Shown in pieces: positions 57,822 to 64,000 of a stretch of 64,000 nucleotides of DNA. Position numbers and translations under genes: made by a program. Under the pieces are notes generated by a model. The model saw only the letters and a program-made list of their open reading frames with translations. It was not told where the DNA came from and made no database searches. Origin of the DNA: Cymodocea nodosa (lineage: Eukaryota > Streptophyta > Magnoliopsida > Alismatales > Cymodoceaceae); assembly GCA_036874045.1 (NCBI GenBank), contig CM072345.1, positions 1,637,501-1,701,500 on the forward strand. The letters are read 5' to 3'. Numbering within the stretch: the first letter of the stretch is position 1; every line of letters begins with the position of its first letter.

Positions 57822-60038
57822 TTAGTCTCTATTCCTAAGTTCATCTACTTCCTTATGGAGTTTTTCTAATTGTTGCTCTAATTGATTAATTCTTTCTACA
57901 GCTCCTATAATTCTTCTAGAAGGTACGGCTATTCCTGCAGCTACAAAATTTCTGTACTCTTTCACTGAAATGGTTCTTGATTTGATTCTCTTTGATGCCC
58001 ATTTTGTGAAATCAATACAATCCACCATTAGTAGTGGAATCAAATCTCCATAAAACAATTTCTTCTTTATTGTTCTCAGCTTGGAGATAAAAACTGCAGA
58101 CCAATTTATTGGAATTCTATTTACAACTGCAAACGTGACCCATTTGACAAATTGACTCAATTCTATGTCATGGCCTTGTCGTTGATATACATTCTTAATC
58201 AAAATGTTGGCTACCATGTGTGCTTTACCATTTAAATGCTTCAGTCTGTTTAATAAAGGCACACTAGGATTGATAGACAAACTGTCCTTGATTTCTTGTT
58301 CTATCCATTCAATGGTAGTCGTACTTTCCAAAATTTCCTGCCCTTCATTTTTTAATCCAAAAATGTTGTGGAGAAGCTCTGGTGTTATCTGTACATCAGC
58401 TTCCTCCACGTTGGAAATTAATTGTCCTTCTCTCAAATTTGCATAAAAATAGGGCACTAGATTCTCATATACTGCATGCCCTCTTTCTTGAGAAATAAAC
58501 TTCAGTAGACCTTGGAATTCAAATAATTCTTTGATTTCTTGCATTCCGTCCCAATTTACTAGTCTACTGTAAATGATATCATAACCCCTAATCTCTTGAT
58601 ATTTATTATAAGCTTCCTAACTCCAAAAATGTACTTCATTCAAAACTGTTGTTTCAGTCGGGTCAGGAATGTGACTTTGTCGTTCCAAAGGGGTTTGTTC
58701 TTGATCTTCCTCTACCATAAGCTAAATTTGAACATGTTCTGTAGATTCCTGAATTTTTTCTTCTGCTTTTGTCTGTGGTGGTGAGCCGGCAGAACTCTCC
58801 ACTCTATCTTGAATTCTTTCCATAAATTGCTGAAGAGTTTCTTGCTCTTCAGTGGAATCTGCAAAGTCATTTTTGTCCAAATGGCTTCGTTCAGCTTCTT
58901 CTTCATTTTCTGTTCTTTCTTCTTCCTCCTGACTACCAATCTACTCTATCACTGTTCTTTCTGATTCTGTGGCAGATTGGGATGAAGTCACGGGCAATTC
59001 AGTTTCTGCCCTAATTTTTGTTTCTTCTTCTTGTACAGGTTGTAGACTAATTTTAGCCTGTTTTTCTTCTTCTCTTTGCCCTTGCTGCTACTGCTCCTGC
59101 TCCTCCTCAGAATCAGATAGCAGGTTTATAAAAATTGGCTCCACATACCCTGTTGACATTGGTACTTCAGATTTAATCTCTTTTTGATACTCAGGCATTA
59201 TCTCTTTTCCTTTCCTTCGTGTGATTAATTGTGCCTATTCTTCCTCCTCTTCATTTGAGATTAAATCTAAAAATAAAGGCTCTGCACACCTTTGAACCAC
59301 AAGTACTGGCTCTTCCTGTTTAATTTTTCCAATAATTGCTGGTCTCGAATGACCAGCTTCAACTTCTTTTGCAGCACTTGATTTAGCTGCTGCCTGATGC
59401 TGTTCAACCTTAATTTTGTACTGGGCCTTCAACATTTCTTCGACCCTTCTTTTCTTAATGGCATCATATAAAATATGTGTCTTAGCTGTAGCTATTCCTT
59501 CGTCATCACTTTGGTCTCTTGTTGTTTTGACCAAGCTAGCAAACTCTTTCTCTTCTTCATCAGTTCTCGGTCAAGCAAATGCTACTCGTGGCAATGGCTC
59601 TGTTGGCTGAACTAGAGGTCCTAACTACTGTTCCTCAAGAATAGGTCTTTCAGCAGTTGGTTCCTCCCGTTCTCCTGCTTGTTGCTGGCGCCATATTTCC
59701 CAACTTCCACGACTAGCAATGCACCTTTTGAACCATAATCTGGCCTTGCATTGGATTAGCTCTAGGGCTACTTCATTGTTCGGCCTGATTTTTCTTTCTT
59801 TACTAACTGCAATTTAAATTGCTACTCTAATTCTTGTCTCCATTATCTGAGGTATTTGTATACCACAATCTACTAATATTCTTCTTAATCTAAAAAGTTC
59901 AGATTCTACCTTCTGTAATTCTTTTTCTCTTGTTGTATTCCGAATCTTTTGCCGCATGTGCCATTCCTCTAATTCCTTCAGAAACTGTGTTGTGTCAACT
60001 GCATCTTCCCAGAACTCAGGTGTCATCTTCCTCATCAT
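57822..60038 (-). pseudogene. Copy C ORF1: acidic protein with PTTP domain (738 codons)
   Basis: One frame without frameshift from ATG 60038 to TAA 57822, broken by about seven stops. It starts MMRKMTPEFWEDAVDTTQFL. N-terminal coiled coil (TTREKELQKVESELFRLRRI), basic helical stretch, acidic middle with EPLFLDLISNEEEEE and EEEQEQ-type runs, then the C-terminal PTTP domain (58544-57822): ENLVPYFYANLREG, ITPELLHNIFGLKNEGQEIL, KKLFYGDLIPLLMVDCIDF, ending in a leucine-heptad coil (INQLEQQLEKLHKEVDEL). The function of PTTP is unknown; it occurs in ORF1 of Ogre/Tat elements and in some Sireviruses. Confidence 0.8.
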
Positions 60039-60232
60039 GGAGTTACACAACAACACGAATCACTCTGATTTCTACTGTTCTAAATTCTAAATGGTTTGCC
60101 GGATAATGCCCCCAAAACCCTAGGTTTTAGTTTAAATAAGCCCTAAGTTTAGGCGAGTAATCGAGTCATTTCCCGAACCAAATCTCGCTCTCTCATCCGC
60201 AGTCTTAGCTACAGTACTCCGTTGAGTTAACG
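60039..60232 (-). other. Copy C deletion joint (ORF1 leader to LTR)
   Basis: The minus strand leader of ORF1, with GTTAACTCAACGGAGTACTG at ~60225, runs directly into LTR sequence (CACTATGCACTTAC) at ~60233. In intact copies, the LTR end, PBS and ~4.7 kb of pol lie between. A TTAAC microhomology sits at the joint. Confidence 0.7.
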
Positions 60233-62260
60233 TAAGTGCATAGTGTATATTGTATTAGTGTGCATGTACAGGTCAATCCCATAGGGAATTGCTTAAGAAT
60301 TGAGAACTGTTCCGTTTGTTAACAATCAAATTAATATCTTTAATAAGCCCTTCGTTGAATTACAGTTAACTCAACGAACAAAGTTCGTTGAGTTATGGCT
60401 AACTCAACGGACTAACCTCGTGGACTTACGTTAACTCCACGAGCCTGTCTTTTCTTTTTAATACTGCTATTTACAGAGGAATTTGGCCAACCATTGGGCA
60501 ATTCCACAGATTGTAAATAACATCAATTAAGCTCTTTAATGTTAGTAAACACTGAATTTATCATTAAGCAATACTAACATTCAGATAATTCAAACAGTAA
60601 CCATTAAAATCTTTAAGTCTTTTGAACGAACTAATTTCAGTAAACTGTAAAACTAAAACAATCACAACACTAACAAAGATAACATTAATCATGATACAAC
60701 ACTCAAATACAAAATACAAACACAAATAAGTTGTTTTTGGTATTTTTGTTTTAATATGAACATGGAAATGGGTGAAAGGTGAAATGTAAAGTAATCTCAG
60801 TCGACAGTAAATACTTCCGTCACTACATGCGACGTGATTACTCCACTAAAAATTAAACCACTTACAATTCTGTCTCCTCTCCCTATAGAATTGCGAGTCC
60901 AGAATTGCAAGATGATCTCCTCTTCAACATACAAGCATCAACCCGAAGCCAAGGCTAGAAGTTTTACGATCTCCTGAAATATGAGTCGGCGATTGGTGAA
61001 AATGGCTTTCTTTCCCGCGACGTGATCACTCCTCACAATGGTTGTTAGGCATTGTGTTTGGCACGGAATCGACCCAACATCAAGAAAGTATCCTCACAAA
61101 CCTCCGATGGTTGGTGATAAGGTGTTGGTGATAAGGTGGTGCTGATAATGGTTGGTGTAGTACTTTAGAGAATTGTCGACACTGTCTGCAGAAAGCTTGG
61201 TGCTCCTCCTCTGTACACACTGGTCATATACCCATTGATCACACACACTTTACTTCTTTTTCTTCTTTTCTTTTATATTTCTTCAATGGTAACTGCTTCT
61301 ACTTGAATGGTCGGTTGGATTTCCTTCATTCATATCAACGACGATGATTTCTTCTCCCTTCAACAAGTGAATTCCTACGTGATACGTGCAATTGTGGTTT
61401 TTCCTTCCAACTATCCTGTTTCTGCAACCGCTACAGTGGTATATTAGAAAATAAATAGTTCGTGGAGTTACAGATAACTCAATGAACTTTCTCCGTTGAT
61501 TTAACTATAAAACACGTGCATAAATTTAACTATCCGATGCTTAGGTGCATTTCAGATACTTATAAACTTAACTATCTGATGCTCAGATGCATTTCGGATA
61601 CTTACAGATAACTCACTGATATATAACTTAAGCAAATCTACCAGATCTCGACACGTGTCAACTATAGTTTAATAATAAAAGAAACATTTCGGAGAGTTAC
61701 AGGTCTAACTATCCGATGCTCAGCTGCAATTTCGGATAGTTATAGATAACTCACCAAAAATCCACTTAAGTCACTTTCCTAGAACATGACATGTGTCAAC
61801 ATCTATTTTATAAATAAAAGGAGATTTTGGAGAGTTACACATATAACTATCCGATGCCCAGCTGCAATTTCAGATATTTATAGATAACTCACCAAAAGTT
61901 CACTTAAGACATGCATTATGGTTTCGACATGTATACTTTAGGAAATAATAAAGTATTCTTTTAAAACATAACTATTCAGCAATTTAAACATAACTCTCCG
62001 ATACATGTTCGGTATGTTAAACATAATTATCCGAAATATCAGAAAATTCGGATACTTAAGGATTTCACAACCTGGAACTTACCGATAGTTCAGAAATATA
62101 CTAAATTAACATTAATTCACCGAAATTAAGCAGATTCTTTAATTAAAGCATATAACAGTGCAATTATAACATAATGGCTTAATTCTCATATGATAAGCTA
62201 AATATTATGCAATTAACCATCATTTAACCGTTAATAATTTGCACTTTTTCATTCTAAACA
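60233..62260 (-). repeat. Copy C 5' LTR, lacking its inner ~180 bp
   Basis: It aligns with 50450-52467 of the 3' LTR. The minus strand starts TGTTTAGAATGAAAAAGTGC at 62260. The inner end with the two PBS-like repeats and the PBS are deleted. Confidence 0.88.
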
Positions 62261-62968
62261 ACGTTTTATCAAGATTTAGTTGAGCGCACTATGCAAATGG
62301 AGAGTTCAGTTAGGAGCTTTGATAGATCCCTCCCAACTAGAGGAGTTCATCGTGTTGATCTGATGACTGGGGTTGAGGCACGTGTAACAGCGATGCTGAA
62401 GAAGATGGAGGATTTCATGATTAGGGGGCCTACCAAGAGCCCTAGTATTAAGTGTGTAGGGTGTGGGGCACTAGGACATGTAATTGAGACTTGCCCTGCT
62501 GTCACTGGCATTGATTCTTATATGACTGAGGATGTTAATGTCATTAAGGCAGGTTATAGACCCAACCCTCCGTCACAGTATTATCACCTAGGATGGCGGA
62601 ACCATCCTAATTTTTCGTGGCGACAACCTGAGCCTCCTAGAGAGAACCCACCACCATCATTTCTGAGCACTTCTAGAGCACCTTTTCCGTCGTCCCATGA
62701 GTCGCATACTTCTATTGATAAGCGCCTTGTTGATCTTGAGAAGGGTATTGCGTCTTTGCTAAAGATAAGTAGCCAAGCTACACCCATCTTAGCAGAGCAT
62801 GGGACTGCTATTAAGAACATAGAAGCTCGTTTGGATCAGATTGCTTCCACATCTGGAGGACATGATAGAGGTTCTTTACCTAGTTCCACCATTCCCAACC
62901 CGCATAACACTACCGTTCATTCTGTGCAGGACACTACACCTGCCGATAGACCTTCCACTTTTGGTTGA
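62261..62968 (+). pseudogene. Element D gag, 3' part with zinc knuckle
   Basis: It resumes after the ACGTT duplication as FYQDLVERTMQMESSVRSFD and stays open to TGA at 62966. It contains CVGCGALGHVIETC, a perfect CX2CX4HX4C zinc knuckle, then GWRNHPNFSWRQPEPP, the Athila Gag signature, a Pro/Ser-rich stretch and a C-terminal coiled coil (RLVDLEKGIASLLKISSQ). So in D both Gag and the head of pol carry a knuckle. It ends without any protease: pol is upstream. It is the continuation of 49600-50258. Confidence 0.88.
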
Positions 62969-63837
62969 TGTTCTTTTATATGTTTTGATGCATTTGTGTT
63001 TGTATTTTTACATTTCCTTTTATAGAATTGTTTGATGTGTTTGTTCATGTTTTCAGTTACAAATTCTTACTACAGCGCAGGTATGCATTTCATTCTCCTT
63101 ATATATTTTTGTGCTTCGAATGTTCACTTTCATATTGGTAGCATGCATGTAGGAGTCTACTGCGATACTATCCTGCGTTTGTTGTGACTATTCGTGCTCG
63201 TTTTGTGTTGCTTGTTGTTTTTGTTTTGTTTTTGCTTCCCAGGTTTACCAATTTCATACTTACAAGTACATTGGGGACAATGTACAAGATAGGTATGGGG
63301 GGGTGGCTGTGAAGTGTATTTTGCATTTTGTGATTGACAATATTCCTATTAACAAGCTACTCAATCTCCTTGTTTGTTCTTAGGAATGTTTTTAGTCGCA
63401 TCTTTTGTCGATTTATTTTTTGTTTGGTGTCTTTTGTTGGCATACCTAAGGTCTTAATTAATGAAGTGCTTATTTAAGGTTTATTAGTTGAATCTTAGAG
63501 GTAACACTAATAGGATAATACCCTTGAACCTAAAGGTAAGAACTTAAGAGTAAATTCAATTTTCATTCATATGTTTATTCTATATAGGTATTGCACAACC
63601 ACGAGGCCTTAACTAAAAAAGAACATAACTAGCTTATTCCTTTTTGAAGTGAAGCTTATGTAATAGTCTAAAGTGCTATCTAATGGGTTGTCTTTCGAGA
63701 AGGGTAGTAAAAAGGGAATAAGGTGATTACCTGTTCTTACAAAGGACACTTAGTAGCTGGGTATGGAGGCTAAGCAACCTCTTAATATTCGCATAGAACC
63801 ATGTTTCTAAGTAGGAGGTAATCCTAAGAGTAGAGGT
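62969..63837 (+). other. Element D 3' tail with internal polypurine tract
   Basis: This is non-coding. ACATTGGGGACAATG (63269) followed by ATGGGGGGGTGG (63295-63306) is the same signal that follows the F-box gene in family F. In D it follows gag by ~330 bp with no F-box gene between. Confidence 0.7.
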
Positions 63838-63985
63838 AGGAAGAGAGTTAAAAGAAAGAGAGAAAAAAAAAAAAAAAAAAGAAGAAGCGAGTTATTAAAA
63901 AGGAGAAAGAAAAAAAAGGAAAGGAGAAAAACAAAAGAAAAAAGAAAACAAAAGAAAAAAAGAGAGGAATAAAATAAAAGAGACA
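63838..63985 (+). repeat. Purine-rich low-complexity tract
   Basis: About 150 bases almost wholly A and G, including a run of about 18 A. It is within the D tail. I see no gene. Confidence 0.75.
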
Positions 63986-64000
63986 ATGTACTAGAGGATA

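Larger units (their letters stand above)
50264..62260 (-). mobile_element. Copy C: family F element lacking pol, nested in D gag
   Basis: Bordered by ACGTT on both sides. In sense order (right to left): LTR without its end, ORF1, candidate exon, gag, F-box, tail, LTR. The PBS, zinc knuckle, protease, RT, RNase H and integrase are missing through a deletion joining the LTR (near 60233) to the ORF1 leader. Since a PBS is needed to move, the deletion probably happened after insertion. It is 12.0 kb long. Confidence 0.88.
42430..64000 (+). mobile_element. Element D: second Athila-like element, pol before gag, interrupted by copy C
   Basis: The order is 5' LTR, PBS, long leader, zinc knuckle-protease-RT-RNase H-integrase in one frame, ~240 bp, gag, (copy C inserted), rest of gag with its own zinc knuckle, internal polypurine tract, purine-rich tail; the 3' LTR is beyond the window. 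Removing copy C and one ACGTT leaves gag continuous. The left border is uncertain because only one LTR is visible. There is no ORF1 and no F-box gene. Pol has just four stops, so D is comparatively young. Confidence 0.8.

Noticed and set aside
1..64000. The whole window could be a plant mitochondrial contig because of nad1, nad2 and LINE pieces.
   Set aside because: After ~6 kb there are about 58 kb of nested AT-rich LTR retrotransposons with target duplication, typical of nuclear heterochromatin and far beyond the small transposon fragments found in plant mitochondria.

Overview
The window reads as plant nuclear DNA, probably a dicot-like angiosperm in a gene-poor, retrotransposon-rich region. 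I see no intact host gene in its native setting. The first ~4.2 kb is clearly more GC-rich than the rest and is plant mitochondrial in character: exon 3 of nad2 (minus) and exon 3 of nad1 (plus), each preceded by a group II intron domain V hairpin. It is followed by a decayed LINE reverse transcriptase (4.26-5.99 kb, minus). Everything to the right is AT-rich nested LTR retrotransposons, so the mitochondrial part is best read as a nuclear insertion (NUMT) and not as an organelle contig.

Four pieces belong to one Ty3/gypsy family related to Athila/Tat, called family F here. Left copy: 6.0-10.68 kb, minus. Copy A: 10.86-21.48 kb, plus, lacking most of pol. Copy B: 26.456-41.57 kb, plus, nearly complete. 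Copy C: 50.264-62.260 kb, minus, with pol deleted. Copy C sits with a 5-bp target duplication (ACGTT) inside the gag gene of a second Athila-like element, D (about 42.4 kb to beyond 64 kb, plus). Sirevirus/Copia-like LTR and RNase H debris fills 21.7-26.45 kb and 41.57-42.4 kb.

The main observation is gene order. In family F and in D the order after the 5' LTR is primer-binding site, zinc knuckle, protease, RT, RNase H, integrase, and only then gag. Family F also has a ~740-aa ORF1 (acidic/Gln-rich, with a putative plant transposon protein domain) between integrase and gag. The cyclic order ORF1-gag-zinc knuckle-PR-RT-RH-IN matches ordinary Ogre/Athila elements, so the LTR/PBS appears to have moved to between gag and the zinc knuckle: a circular permutation. 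Family F further carries a captured F-box gene of ~378 codons downstream of gag in all three copies that reach that far; D lacks it.

Family F modules are separated by short palindromic words (GTTGAGTTA / TAACTCAAC) at nearly every gene junction. The LTRs are packed with a second word (GGATAGTTA / TAACTATCC) that is also dense in the neighbouring Sirevirus-like LTRs. All coding regions are pseudogenes carrying mostly nonsense mutations, many of them Gln CAG to TAG, as expected for deamination of methylated cytosines.
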